A stretch of DNA of 64,000 bases, taken from assembly GCA_035649275.1 (NCBI GenBank), contig DASRJW010000131.1, forward strand, positions 62,001 through 126,000, written 5' to 3'. The translations under genes were made by a program, and so were the position numbers. This DNA is from Candidatus Krumholzibacteriia bacterium. GTDB taxonomy: Bacteria > Krumholzibacteriota > Krumholzibacteriia > G020349025. The notes under the pieces were generated by a model that was not told where the DNA came from, did not search any database, and saw only the letters and a program-made list of their open reading frames with translations. Position 1 is the first letter of the stretch. The number at the start of each line of letters is the position of its first letter. Positions 17,429 through 29,003 of this stretch are shown here, piece after piece.

Positions 17429-18970
17429 ATGGTGTGCATGGACGCACGGCGCAGAGTGCTCTTCCAGGCGTTGCTCCTCCTCGTGGCGGTGGCGCCGGCC
17501 AGGGCGCAGGTCGAAGCCCTGCCGCCGGGACACTGGGCTTATGCGGAGCTCGAGCACTTCGAGAGCCGCGGCTTCCTCCACCTGCACGGAATGCGGCCCT
17601 ATGCACGGCGCGATGTCGGCGCCTGGGTGCAGAGCCTGGCGCACGAGCGCGAGGCGGGACGCTTGAGTCGTGTCGAGGTGGCGCGACTGGCGCGCTTGGA
17701 GGACGAGTTCGTTCGCGGCGAGAGCTTGGCCGTGGCGGAACGCCGGTTCGATCCGCCGCTCTTCCGCCTGCGCGAAGAGAACTGGGGCTTCGCCTTCGAT
17801 CTCGAAGCCGCCACCGGCGGCCAGAGCAACTTCGGCACCGCCGCCGGCCCCGACTCCGACGGCACCGCCTGGGGTCGCACGCGCTTCGATGCGGTACTGC
17901 GGTACGGCGACTGGGCGGCGTACGACACGCGTTACGACGTGTTCCTCGGCGAGGAAGAAGGGCGGAGAACCGGCGAGAACGACGTCACTTCGCGGGAGCG
18001 CAACTGGCGCGGCCTCACCTCCAACGACGAGCGCGCCTACCTGGCGCTGGCGGGGCGCCATCTGCGCTTCGTCGCCGGGCGCGAGTACGCCGCCTGGGGA
18101 ACCGGCCCCGATGGCGATCAGCTCCTCGTCTCCGCCGCTGGACGTTCTCTCGACGGCGTGCAGGTGCAGCTCCAGCTGCGACGCTTGCGGCTGGCGAGTA
18201 CGGCGGGCTGGCTCTCCGTGTCGAGCGGGCGCAACTACGCCGCCCATCGCCTCGAGGTCGACCTGGGTCCGGTGCGATTCGGGGTGCAGGAGGCCGCCGT
18301 CTACGTGAGCCCGCACCTCGAACCCGCGTATCTCTTCCCCCTCTCTTTTTACTACGGCAACCAATTCAACGAACGGGCCGACGACAACGCGCTCTTGGGG
18401 CTCGACGCCCAATGGGCCTCGCCGCTCGGCATCTTCGACACCGAGCTGCTGCTGGACGATTTCATCTACGACGGCGACCCGGCTCCCAACCGACTGGGGT
18501 TGCGGGCAGGCTGGCGCCGCGGCGTGGTGCTGGGTGGCGCCGATCTCGATCTGCGCCTCGGCTACGTGGCGCTCGGTCGCTGGGTGTACGTGCACCGGGA
18601 CAGCCTCAACAATTATGTCGCCGGTTCGGGAGATCCGGGGCTCGACCCCTGGCTCGGACATCCCCTCGGCCCCGATGCCGACCGCTGGCAGCTCGGGCTG
18701 CGTTGCGCTCCCACCTCGCGCTGGCTGCTGGACCTGGAGCTGGCGCACACGCGCCGCGGCGCCGGCAACCGGGACCTGAGCGCCTGGATCCCCGGGACCC
18801 CCTACGACCTCCCCTTTCCCAGCGCCCCGGTATGGAAGGAGGAGCGCCTGACGTTGGGGGCGCGCGTCTTCCTCCACCGCCGCTTGGCGATCACGGCGCG
18901 GGGCGAGGCGGCCACCGGTACGCAAGGGCGCGATGGGCGCTTGGCGGCGGAGATCCGCCTGGATCCCTGA
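17429..18970 (+). CDS. Wzi-like outer-membrane beta-barrel protein
   Basis: 513 residues with a Sec signal peptide (VLFQALLLLVAVAPARA, cleavage after ARA). A short SLH-like or helical stretch follows (PPGHWAYAELEHFESRGFLH), then many alternating strands consistent with a large outer-membrane barrel. The stretches FVAGREYAAWGTGPDGDQLL and YYGNQFNERADDN resemble capsule-assembly Wzi-family proteins. It may bind or export surface polysaccharide; no capsule genes are nearby. The start may be ATG 17429 or ATG 17438. Confidence 0.7.
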   Translation: MVCMDARRRVLFQALLLLVAVAPARAQVEALPPGHWAYAELEHFESRGFLHLHGMRPYARRDVGAWVQSLAHEREAGRLSRVEVARLARLEDEFVRGESLAVAERRFDPPLFRLREENWGFAFDLEAATGGQSNFGTAAGPDSDGTAWGRTRFDAVLRYGDWAAYDTRYDVFLGEEEGRRTGENDVTSRERNWRGLTSNDERAYLALAGRHLRFVAGREYAAWGTGPDGDQLLVSAAGRSLDGVQVQLQLRRLRLASTAGWLSVSSGRNYAAHRLEVDLGPVRFGVQEAAVYVSPHLEPAYLFPLSFYYGNQFNERADDNALLGLDAQWASPLGIFDTELLLDDFIYDGDPAPNRLGLRAGWRRGVVLGGADLDLRLGYVALGRWVYVHRDSLNNYVAGSGDPGLDPWLGHPLGPDADRWQLGLRCAPTSRWLLDLELAHTRRGAGNRDLSAWIPGTPYDLPFPSAPVWKEERLTLGARVFLHRRLAITARGEAATGTQGRDGRLAAEIRLDP

Positions 18971-19005
18971 AGCGGGTTTCGATGGGACCTGCTGCAGGAC
19001 TCTGA

Positions 19006-19019
19006 TACGATCGGGACTC
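19006..19019 (+). promoter_or_regulatory. Extended -10 promoter directly before the UbiA gene
   Basis: TGA followed by TACGAT (19006-19011) forms an extended -10 that ends 8 bases before the ATG. There is no room for a Shine-Dalgarno site, so the mRNA may be leaderless. Confidence 0.45.
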
Positions 19020-19874
19020 ATGACGCGCCGCGCCTTGCACTTCCTCTGGAATCGCGTCGAGATCACCCGGCCCCACAACCTCGCCGTCGCAGCTCTCGTC
19101 ATCCTCGCCGGCTGGGCGGCGGCGGGAGGCGGGCCGCCGGACGCGACGCTCGCCTGGGCGCTCGTCGCCGGCGTGCTGGTCGCCGCCGCCGGCAACGTGG
19201 TGAACGACACCTTCGACGCCGACATCGATCGCATCAACAAGCCCCGGCGCCCGATCCCGTCGGGACGCCTGAGCCGCGCCGAGTGCCGGCGCTACTACGG
19301 CGGGCTCGCGGCGGCATCGCTGGTGGCGGCGGCGCTGGCAGGTCCCCCCATGCTGGTGGTGGCGGTGCTCTGGCACCTGCTCCTCTACGCCTACAGCGCG
19401 GTCCTGAAAGGCAGCTTCCTGCTCGGCAATGTCGCCGTCGCCGTGGTGTGCAGCAGCGGTTTCGTCGCCGGCGCCTGGCTCGCTGGCCGGCCGGGCGTCG
19501 CCTGGTTGCCCATGCTCCTCGCTTTTTTCCTGCTCATGGGGAGGGAGATTGTCAAGGACGTGGAGGATTTGCCCGGCGACGGCGCCTGCGGCGCCACCAC
19601 CCTCGCCCGGCGCCTCGGCGCGCGTCGCGCCCTCGGCGTGGCGCTGATCTTCTTCCTCCTCTTCACCGCGCTCGGACCCTCGCCGTACTGGTTGCGTCTC
19701 GTCGGTCCGAGCTATCTGCTGGTGTTCTTCGGCGCCGTGCTCCCGCTCCTCTTCCTCGCCACGCTCCTCATGTTCCGCGACACCAGCCCGGGCAACCTGG
19801 TGCGCGTGAGCTGGATCCTCAAGCTCGACATGTTCGTCGGCGTGCTGGGTTTCTACTTGGGCCAAGCACGCTGA
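19020..19874 (+). CDS. UbiA-family prenyltransferase, DGGGP-synthase-like
   Basis: Membrane enzyme that moves a prenyl chain onto an acceptor. The 284-residue product has 7-9 hydrophobic segments, the first Asp-rich motif NDTFDADIDRINKPRRPIPSG (shared with geranylgeranylglycerol-phosphate geranylgeranyltransferases) and a second, REIVKDVEDLPGD. The archaeal-type acceptor class is suggested by the PRRPIPSG context, but quinone or heme-O pathways cannot be excluded. It stands alone between an outer-membrane protein gene and valS. Confidence 0.83.
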   Translation: MTRRALHFLWNRVEITRPHNLAVAALVILAGWAAAGGGPPDATLAWALVAGVLVAAAGNVVNDTFDADIDRINKPRRPIPSGRLSRAECRRYYGGLAAASLVAAALAGPPMLVVAVLWHLLLYAYSAVLKGSFLLGNVAVAVVCSSGFVAGAWLAGRPGVAWLPMLLAFFLLMGREIVKDVEDLPGDGACGATTLARRLGARRALGVALIFFLLFTALGPSPYWLRLVGPSYLLVFFGAVLPLLFLATLLMFRDTSPGNLVRVSWILKLDMFVGVLGFYLGQAR

Positions 19875-19980
19875 AGCGGCGCGCGACGATCCCGTGCATT
19901 GACCGGGGCCGCCAGCCGTGTGTACCCTCGCGGGTCCGACCGCCCCACACCGCCGTCCGCCTTCCCGTTGGAAAGGTTTC

Positions 19981-22736
<2,756 letters not shown>

Positions 22737-22737
<1 letters not shown>

Positions 22738-23615
22738 TGGGGCGGAAAAAGAAACGCCGCGGTCGCGATCGGCTGCCCCTCGGGGTCGAGACGCAGACCG
22801 GGGTGGAGACCGCAGACTTCGAGCTGGACGAGACGCCCGCGGCGCCCCGTCCGCGCCCGCCCGCAGGGGCAGGCGGCGCTGCGCCCGAATCGCCCTCTGC
22901 ATCCGCCGCGGATCTCGGCCGCAATGTGCAGACCCTCGGCGAGCTCCTGCAGCAGGCACGCGAAGCGCGCGGACTGTCGATCGACGAGGCCAGCGCCCGT
23001 ACTCGCATCAATTCCGGCATGCTGCGACACCTGGAGAGCGATCGCTTCGGCGAGTTCTCCGCCGACGCCTACGTGAAGGGCTTCCTGCGCAACTACGGCA
23101 ACTTCCTCGGCCTCGACGTGGGGTTGCTGCTCCGGCGCTACGAAGCCATCTCGGGTCGACTCGTGGAGCGCGAGCCCGATCTCCTGGAAGTGGAGACGAC
23201 GCCGCGGCGCCCGCCGCGTCGCGCCTCCAACCGCTCCTGGACCATCATTGCCGCGGTCGCGGCGGTGGGCGTGCTGCTCTGGTTGTTCTGGAGTCATGGC
23301 GCCGCCCGGGTGGGACTGCGTCCCACTCCGGGTCTGGAGCAGATCGAAAACGAGTTGAGCCAGCCGCGCCAGCCGCAGCAGCCGAGCCCCCAGCCCGCAC
23401 CGCCGGAGGCGAAGAGCACCGTCGATCTGCCTGGGGTGGAGTCGTTGCCACTCTCCCCTACACCCGTGCCGCCACCGGCTCCCGAGAGCCTGGCGCCCGC
23501 GCCACCCGCGCCGCCTGCGGCCACCACGGCCAAGCCGTCCCGTCGTCCAGCGAAGAAGGTCGAGAAGAAAAAGAAGACCCAGATCGAGGATCTGGTGCCA
23601 CCAGGCCCGTGGTGA
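22737..23615 (+). CDS. RodZ-like protein: HTH domain, membrane helix, Pro-rich tail
   Basis: 292 residues. A basic, disordered N-terminus precedes a HTH_25-type helix-turn-helix (LGELLQQAREARGLSIDEAS to YVKGFLRNYGNFLGLDVG, about residues 63-122). One membrane segment follows (WTIIAAVAAVGVLLWLFW), then a Pro-rich periplasmic-type tail ending in a Lys cluster. This is the RodZ layout (cytoskeletal anchor for rod shape), but without a folded C-terminal domain. ATG overlaps the valS stop. Confidence 0.82.
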
Positions 23616-23692
23616 GCCTGCGCCTCCAAGGACTCTGACCCCGACGCTCGAGGACGCCGACCTGCCGCGCTCCAGAGTCCTTCCGCCTCTAG

Positions 23693-23704
23693 TAGAATCC
23701 GCGC
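23693..23704 (+). promoter_or_regulatory. -10 box directly before uvrB
   Basis: TAGAAT (23693-23698) ends 6 bases before the uvrB ATG. No -35 box is clear and no ribosome binding site fits, so the transcript may be leaderless. Confidence 0.4.
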
Positions 23705-25693
23705 ATGCCGCGCTTCGAACTCGCCGCTCCGTACACGCCCACCGGGGATCAGCCGCAGGCCATCGCCGCGCTCGTCGACGGCCTACGCGCCGGCGAGCGC
23801 TATCAGACCCTCCTCGGGGTCACCGGTTCGGGCAAGACCTTCACCATGGCCAACGTGATCGCCCAGCTCGAGCTGCCGACCCTGGTGATTTCCCACAACA
23901 AGACCCTGGCGGCACAGCTGTACGGCGAGTTCCGCGGCTTCTTCCCGCGCCACGCGGTGGAGTACTTCATCAGCTACTACGACTACTACCAGCCCGAGGC
24001 CTTCGTCCCGGCGACGAACACCTACATCGAGAAAGATGCCTCCATCAACGACGACATCGAGCGCCTGCGCCTGCACGCCACGGGCTCGCTCTTGTCCCGG
24101 CCCGACGTGGTCGTCGTGGCCAGCGTCTCTTGCATCTACGGCCTCGGCTCGCCCACCGACTTCCAGGAGCTGTCGGTGCGCCTCGCCGTGGGCCAGGAGA
24201 TCCAGCGCGAGGACTTGCTGCGCCGCCTGGTGCGCATCCAGTACTCGCGCAACGATTACGAGCTCGCCCGGGGCAACTTCCGGGTGCGGGGCGACGTGGT
24301 GGAGATCGTGCCGGCCTACGAAGAGCAAGTGCTGCGCATCGAGCTCTTCGGCGACACCATCGAGGCCATCCGCCAGGTGGAGTTGCTCACCGGGCGGAAC
24401 CTGGCTTCGGTGCCGGATGCGATCATCTACCCGGCGCGGCATTACGTCACCCCGGAGCAGAAGCTGGCGCTGGCGCGCACCGAGATCGAGCGCGACCTGG
24501 AGGGCCGCCTGCAGGAGTTCGAGCGCGCCGGCAAGCTCCTGGAGGCGCAGCGGCTGGAGTCGCGCACACGCTTCGACTTGGAGATGATGCAGGAGATGGG
24601 CACCACCTCGGGGATCGAGAACTACTCGCGCTACCTCGCCGGCCGCCGGTCGGGGGAGCGCCCAGCTTGTCTGCTGGACTACTTTCCCGAGGATTACCTC
24701 GTCATCGTGGACGAATCGCACGTCACCCTGCCGCAGGTCGAGGGCATGTACAACGCCGACCGCTCGCGTAAGCTCACCTTGGTGGAGCACGGCTTCCGCC
24801 TCCCCAGCGCGCTGGACAACCGGCCGCTGCGCTTCGACGAGTTCGAACGCCTGTGCCCGCGGATGCTGTACGTGTCGGCGACGCCGGGGGAGTACGAGCT
24901 GCGCCGCTCCGGCGGGGTTATCGTCGAGCAGATCATCCGCCCCACCGGGCTCATGGATCCGGAGATCCTGCTGCGGCCGGCGCAGGGACAGGTGGACGAT
25001 CTCTTGGAGGAATGCCGCAAGACCGTGGCCGCCGGACAGCGCGTCCTGGTGACGACCCTCACCAAGCGCATGGCGGAAGATCTCACCGCCTACATGCTCG
25101 ACCTCGGCCTGCGGGTGCGTTATCTGCACTCCGACATCGAGGCGCTGGAGCGGGTGGAGATCCTGCGCGATCTGCGCCTCGGGCGCTTCGACGTGCTCGT
25201 GGGGATCAATCTGCTGCGCGAAGGGTTGGATCTGCCGGAGGTGGCTCTGGTCGCCATCCTCGACGCTGACAAGGAAGGCTTCCTGCGCTCCGAGACGACG
25301 TTGATCCAGACCGTGGGGAGGGCGGCACGCAACGTGGACGGCCGGGTCATCATGTACGCGGAAACGGTGACGGGCTCCATGCAGCGGGCGATGGACGAGA
25401 CCCAGAGGCGGCGGCAGCTGCAGGAGGAATACAACCGCGTCCACGGCATCACCCCGCGCTCCATCGTCAAATCCGTCGACGACATCCTGGGAGCGACCCA
25501 GGCCGCCGATGCCCGTGGCGCCGCCGAAGAGCCGGAGCCCGAACCGGAGAAAGATCTGGAGCTGGTACACGCCTCCCCGGAGGAGCTCGTGGCCCGGCTC
25601 GAGGCGGAGATGCGGCGCGAGGCCCGGGCGCTGCGCTTCGAGAATGCCGCCAGCCTGCGCGATCGCATCCGCGAAATCCGCACGCGCCGCTAG
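23705..25693 (+). CDS. uvrB: Excinuclease ABC subunit B
   Basis: Damage-verifying helicase-like subunit of UvrABC. The 662-residue product has [10 protein letters not shown] near residue 38, the beta-hairpin region [21 protein letters not shown] in motif II, the helicase C domain ([16 protein letters not shown]), and a C-terminal UVR/UvrC-binding motif ([18 protein letters not shown]). Length is typical. It is separated from the RodZ-like gene by 89 bases with their own -10 box. Confidence 0.97.
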   Translation: MPRFELAAPYTPTGDQPQAIAALVDGLRAGERYQTLLGVTGSGKTFTMANVIAQLELPTLVISHNKTLAAQLYGEFRGFFPRHAVEYFISYYDYYQPEAFVPATNTYIEKDASINDDIERLRLHATGSLLSRPDVVVVASVSCIYGLGSPTDFQELSVRLAVGQEIQREDLLRRLVRIQYSRNDYELARGNFRVRGDVVEIVPAYEEQVLRIELFGDTIEAIRQVELLTGRNLASVPDAIIYPARHYVTPEQKLALARTEIERDLEGRLQEFERAGKLLEAQRLESRTRFDLEMMQEMGTTSGIENYSRYLAGRRSGERPACLLDYFPEDYLVIVDESHVTLPQVEGMYNADRSRKLTLVEHGFRLPSALDNRPLRFDEFERLCPRMLYVSATPGEYELRRSGGVIVEQIIRPTGLMDPEILLRPAQGQVDDLLEECRKTVAAGQRVLVTTLTKRMAEDLTAYMLDLGLRVRYLHSDIEALERVEILRDLRLGRFDVLVGINLLREGLDLPEVALVAILDADKEGFLRSETTLIQTVGRAARNVDGRVIMYAETVTGSMQRAMDETQRRRQLQEEYNRVHGITPRSIVKSVDDILGATQAADARGAAEEPEPEPEKDLELVHASPEELVARLEAEMRREARALRFENAASLRDRIREIRTRR

Positions 25694-25715
25694 CGCCAGG
25701 GGGTGGAGGGCCGTG

Positions 25716-26567
25716 ATGCTCGATGCCGAAGCGCTGCGCCGGCTGGTGCGCGCTGCTCTCGAGGAGGACGTGGGCCGCGGCGACGCCACCACCCTCGCCA
25801 CCGTCCCGGCCACGGCCCGCGCCCAGGCGCGGGTGGTGGCGAAGGAATCCGGCATGCTCGCCGGGCGCGCGGTGTTCGCGGCGGTGTTCGAGAGCCTCGC
25901 CGCCGATTGCACCCTGCGGGGCAAGGAAGACGGCAGCACCGTCGCTGCCGGCGACCTGGTCTGGGAGCTGCAAGGACCGGCGCGGGCCCTGCTCACCGGC
26001 GAGCGCGTGGCGCTCAACTTCGTGCAGCGCCTCTCCGGCATCGCCACCTTGACGGCCCGCTTCGTCCACGCCGTCGCCGGTACCGGGGTCGCGGTGACGG
26101 ACACGCGCAAGACGACACCGGGCCTCCGCGCCCTGGAAAAGTACGCGGTGCGCTGCGGCGGCGCGGTCAATCACCGCAGCAGTCTCGATGCCATGCTGCT
26201 GGTGAAGGAGAATCACATCGCCGCCGCGGGGTCGCTGCGGCAAGCGGTGCGGCAGGTGTTGCATGCCGCGGCAGGCCGGCCGGTCGAGGTGGAGGTGCGC
26301 CAGCTGGACGAGTTCCGCGCTTGCATGGAGCTCGGCGTCGAACGGGTGCTGCTCGATCACTGGACACCGGCGCAGGTGCAGGAGGCGTTGCGGGCTCGCG
26401 GCGGCCCCCCGCCTCCGGAGATCGAAGTCTCCGGCAACCTCGGCCTCGACAACATTCGCGACTACGCCCTGCCGGGGGTGCAGTACCTCTCGGTCGGCGC
26501 ACTCACCCACAGCGCCCCGGCGCTGGATCTCTCGCTCCTCGTCGAGCCCGCCGGAGCGGGAGCATGA
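25716..26567 (+). CDS. nadC: Quinolinate phosphoribosyltransferase
   Basis: Makes nicotinate mononucleotide from quinolinate and PRPP for NAD synthesis. The 283-residue product has the family motifs TDTRKTTPGLR, GGAVNHRSSL and MLLVKENHI with catalytic Lys and Arg residues, and the C-terminal EVSGNLGLDNIRDYA. GGAGGG precedes the GTG/ATG pair at 25713/25716. It overlaps birA by 4 bases, giving a nadC-birA-coaX cofactor operon. Confidence 0.96.
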   Translation: MLDAEALRRLVRAALEEDVGRGDATTLATVPATARAQARVVAKESGMLAGRAVFAAVFESLAADCTLRGKEDGSTVAAGDLVWELQGPARALLTGERVALNFVQRLSGIATLTARFVHAVAGTGVAVTDTRKTTPGLRALEKYAVRCGGAVNHRSSLDAMLLVKENHIAAAGSLRQAVRQVLHAAAGRPVEVEVRQLDEFRACMELGVERVLLDHWTPAQVQEALRARGGPPPPEIEVSGNLGLDNIRDYALPGVQYLSVGALTHSAPALDLSLLVEPAGAGA

Positions 26568-27592
26568 ACCTGGCGGCACCGGAGACGCTGCTGGCCGCGC
26601 TCGTCGCCGCACCTGCCGGTCTCGTCACCACGGCGGTGCAGGGAGAAGCGTTGCGGCTGCTCGCGGCGCGCGAGCATCGGCTGGTGACGGCTGGCGCCGG
26701 GAGGCAGCGCCTCGAGTGCGCCGCCCAGCACTTCGATCCGGCCCGTTTCGCCGCTTTGCAGCGCGGCGACTTCGGCCATGCCCTCGAGGTCTGGGAGCGT
26801 CTCGGCTCGACCAACGAGCGCGCCTGGGAGAGGGTGGCAGCAGGCGCTGCGGCCGGCAGCCTGGTCCTCGCCGAGGAGCAAGGCACGGGGCGCGGCCGGC
26901 AGGGCCGCACCTGGGACTGTCCGGCGCACGCGGGCCTGCTGTTTTCCCTCCTCCTGCACGCGCCGCTACGCGACAGCCCGCGCCCGCAGCTCTTGCCACT
27001 GGCTCTCGCCCTCGGCGTCGCTGAAGGGCTGCGGCAAGCGAGCGGTGTGGAGGTGCGTCTCTCCTGGCCGAACGACCTCGTGCTCGCCCGCAGTGACCCT
27101 GCGTCCGCGGTCGCGCTGGCCAAAGTCGGCGGCCTCCTGCTCGAAACGCGGGCGGAGTTCACCTCGACGGTGGTGGTGGGGTGCGGTCTCAACGTGCGCG
27201 TCGGCGTGGATTTCTTCACGGCTCGCGGTCTGCTGGGGGCGGCATCACTGCAGCCCGACCGCGTGTCCGCGGGAGTGCTCGAGCCCCACGGTGGGGCGGC
27301 GGAGGGACGCGACTCGCTCCGCCGGGCCGTGGTCGCGCGCGAAGAGCTGTTGGCGGCCGTGCTCGCCGGCATGGAGCGGCGTTGCGGCGATTGGCAAGCG
27401 GGCAGCTGGACGGCGCTGTTGCAGGCTTGGGAAACCCTCGACGCCTTGCAAGGACTCGAGGTGGAAGTGCAACGCGGCGCCGAAAGCTGCCGCGGCCGGG
27501 CCCGCGGCATCACCCCCGCGGGCCTTCTGGAAGTGGAGTTGCCCGATGGGGACCGGCGCGCCTTTGCCGCCGGTGAGGTGCACGTCCAGTGA
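26564..27592 (+). CDS. birA: Biotin--[acetyl-CoA-carboxylase] ligase
   Basis: Attaches biotin to the carrier protein of acetyl-CoA carboxylase. The 342-residue product has the adenylate-binding GRGRQGRTW motif near residue 110, SWPNDL near 167, KVGGLLLE, and VVGCGLNV. The first 75 residues could be a small winged-helix domain, as in regulatory (class II) BirA, but the match is faint. A long insertion (about residues 215-260) separates the catalytic part from the C-terminal SH3-like domain. ATG overlaps the nadC stop. Confidence 0.93.
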   Translation: MNLAAPETLLAALVAAPAGLVTTAVQGEALRLLAAREHRLVTAGAGRQRLECAAQHFDPARFAALQRGDFGHALEVWERLGSTNERAWERVAAGAAAGSLVLAEEQGTGRGRQGRTWDCPAHAGLLFSLLLHAPLRDSPRPQLLPLALALGVAEGLRQASGVEVRLSWPNDLVLARSDPASAVALAKVGGLLLETRAEFTSTVVVGCGLNVRVGVDFFTARGLLGAASLQPDRVSAGVLEPHGGAAEGRDSLRRAVVAREELLAAVLAGMERRCGDWQAGSWTALLQAWETLDALQGLEVEVQRGAESCRGRARGITPAGLLEVELPDGDRRAFAAGEVHVQ

Positions 27593-28374
27593 AGCGCCGC
27601 CGTACTTCCCGCCGCTTGGCGACGGATCTCCTCGCCGTCGACGTGGGGAACAGCAAGGTGGAGGCGCTTCTGGTGTGCGATGGCGAAGAACGTTGCCGCT
27701 GGCGGGTGGACTACGACGGCACGCCATCGGGCTGGAAGCGCCAGTTCGCTCTTGCCGCCACGGCGGCGCGGCGCGAGGCCCATGCTGCCGTGCCCATCGT
27801 GGTGGCCAGTGTCGCTCCGTCGCGGGCTGCCGCGGTCGAAGCGATCTTGCGGCGCACCTGGCGGCGCCGCCCGCATCGCGCCAGCTGGCGGGATCCGTGG
27901 CCCTTCCGCCTCGGCATCCGTACGCCCCAGACTCTCGGTGTCGATCGGCTGGCCAACGTGGCGGGACTGATGGCCCTCGGCCTGCGCGATGGCATCGCCG
28001 TCGACGCCGGCACCGCGGTCACCATCGACATCCTCGAGCGCGGCCGCTTCGTCGGCGGTCTGATCCTGCCGGGGAGTGCCTTGATGGCGCGAGCCCTGCA
28101 CCACCACACCGCTCAGCTGCCCTTGGTGCACGTCGGCGCGCCGGTGCCGCTCTTCGGCGTCGATACCGTCTCGGCGCTGCAAGCAGGCGTGCAGCACGGG
28201 CTCGCTCAGGCTCTGCGCGGTCTCACGGCGACGCTGGCGGCGCGTCGCCGGTCTCAGACCGTGCTCACCGGCGGCGCCGCAGAAGTCTTCGCGCCGTGGC
28301 TTTCGAAAGCGCTGCATGTTCCCGACCTCCTTTTCCTCGGCTTGCGTCTCCTGCAGGCGCGACGCTCGGCCTGA
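27589..28374 (+). CDS. coaX: Type III pantothenate kinase
   Basis: Phosphorylates pantothenate at the first step of CoA synthesis; it fits with panB and panC later in the window. The 261-residue ASKHA-fold product has LLAVDVGNSKVEALLV (usual DxGNT is DVGNS here), TPQTLGVDRLANVAG, VDAGTAVTID and GGLILPGSALMARAL. GTG start overlaps the birA stop. Length is typical. Confidence 0.94.
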   Translation: MKRRRTSRRLATDLLAVDVGNSKVEALLVCDGEERCRWRVDYDGTPSGWKRQFALAATAARREAHAAVPIVVASVAPSRAAAVEAILRRTWRRRPHRASWRDPWPFRLGIRTPQTLGVDRLANVAGLMALGLRDGIAVDAGTAVTIDILERGRFVGGLILPGSALMARALHHHTAQLPLVHVGAPVPLFGVDTVSALQAGVQHGLAQALRGLTATLAARRRSQTVLTGGAAEVFAPWLSKALHVPDLLFLGLRLLQARRSA

Positions 28375-28535
28375 GAACGGCTGCCCTCTCCGCCGGCAGG
28401 CTCCTGTTTGCTGGCAAACCCGGCACGAGAGTGCCAGAGGGGGAGTGGACACCGGACTCTGATAGAACAGTAAGCTATTCTCTTTTAATAAGTTACTATG
28501 ATAGACGGGATGCAGCCGGGAGACCTGGTGCCCCC

Positions 28536-28565
28536 TTGCCAAGGCGACTGCCAGGCGGCTATATT
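28536..28565 (+). promoter_or_regulatory. groESL promoter
   Basis: TTGCCA (28536-28541), an 18-base spacer, then TATATT (28560-28565). Transcription should start next to the CIRCE element, the usual layout for HrcA repression. An AT-rich patch at about 28455-28505, with AGTAA/TTACT inverted arms, lies further upstream and could hold a second promoter. Confidence 0.75.
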
Positions 28566-28574
28566 GAGCTCGAT

Positions 28575-28601
28575 TTAGCAGTCGTACAGTTCGAGTGCTA
28601 A
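28575..28601 (+). promoter_or_regulatory. CIRCE operator (HrcA binding site)
   Basis: Inverted repeat TTAGCAGTC, 9 bases, GAGTGCTAA. It matches the CIRCE consensus TTAGCACTC-N9-GAGTGCTAA with one mismatch in the left arm. It overlaps the expected start of groES transcription. hrcA itself is not in the window. Confidence 0.92.
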
Positions 28602-28655
28602 GCAGTCTTCGTCCGTAGTCTGCCCTCAAGCTGGGGCGGCGAAAAGGAGGTCACC

Positions 28656-28940
28656 ATGAACATCCGGCCGTTGGCGGACCGGGTCCTGGTTCGGGCTCTC
28701 GAGGAGCAGGAAGTCAAGCGTGGCGGGATCATCATCCCCGACACAGCGAAGGAAAAACCGCAGGAGGGCGAGGTCATCGCCGTGGGCCCTGGGCGCCTGA
28801 GCGACAAGGGTGATCGAGTGCCGGTGGAAGTGAAGCAGGGCGATCGCATTCTCTTCGGCAAGTACTCGGGCACGGAAGTCAACGTGGGCAGCGAAGCCTA
28901 CCTGATCATGCGCGAGAGCGACATCCTCGCGGTCCTCTAG
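28656..28940 (+). CDS. groES: Co-chaperonin GroES
   Basis: 94-residue lid of the GroEL chamber. It has [19 protein letters not shown] at the start, the mobile loop region [18 protein letters not shown], and [13 protein letters not shown] at the end. AAAGGAGGT lies 5 bases before the ATG. Repressed by HrcA, judging from the CIRCE site upstream. Confidence 0.98.
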   Translation: MNIRPLADRVLVRALEEQEVKRGGIIIPDTAKEKPQEGEVIAVGPGRLSDKGDRVPVEVKQGDRILFGKYSGTEVNVGSEAYLIMRESDILAVL

Positions 28941-29003
28941 CAGCGGCGGGCGCGCCGCGCGGACCCCGAGCATTCGGGAAGTCAAGGAAAGGAAGGCACA
29001 TCG

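Noticed and set aside
15219-17606. 795-codon minus-strand frame opposite the TPR and trpA genes
   Set aside because: No domain seen; the plus-strand genes have clear motifs and ribosome sites.
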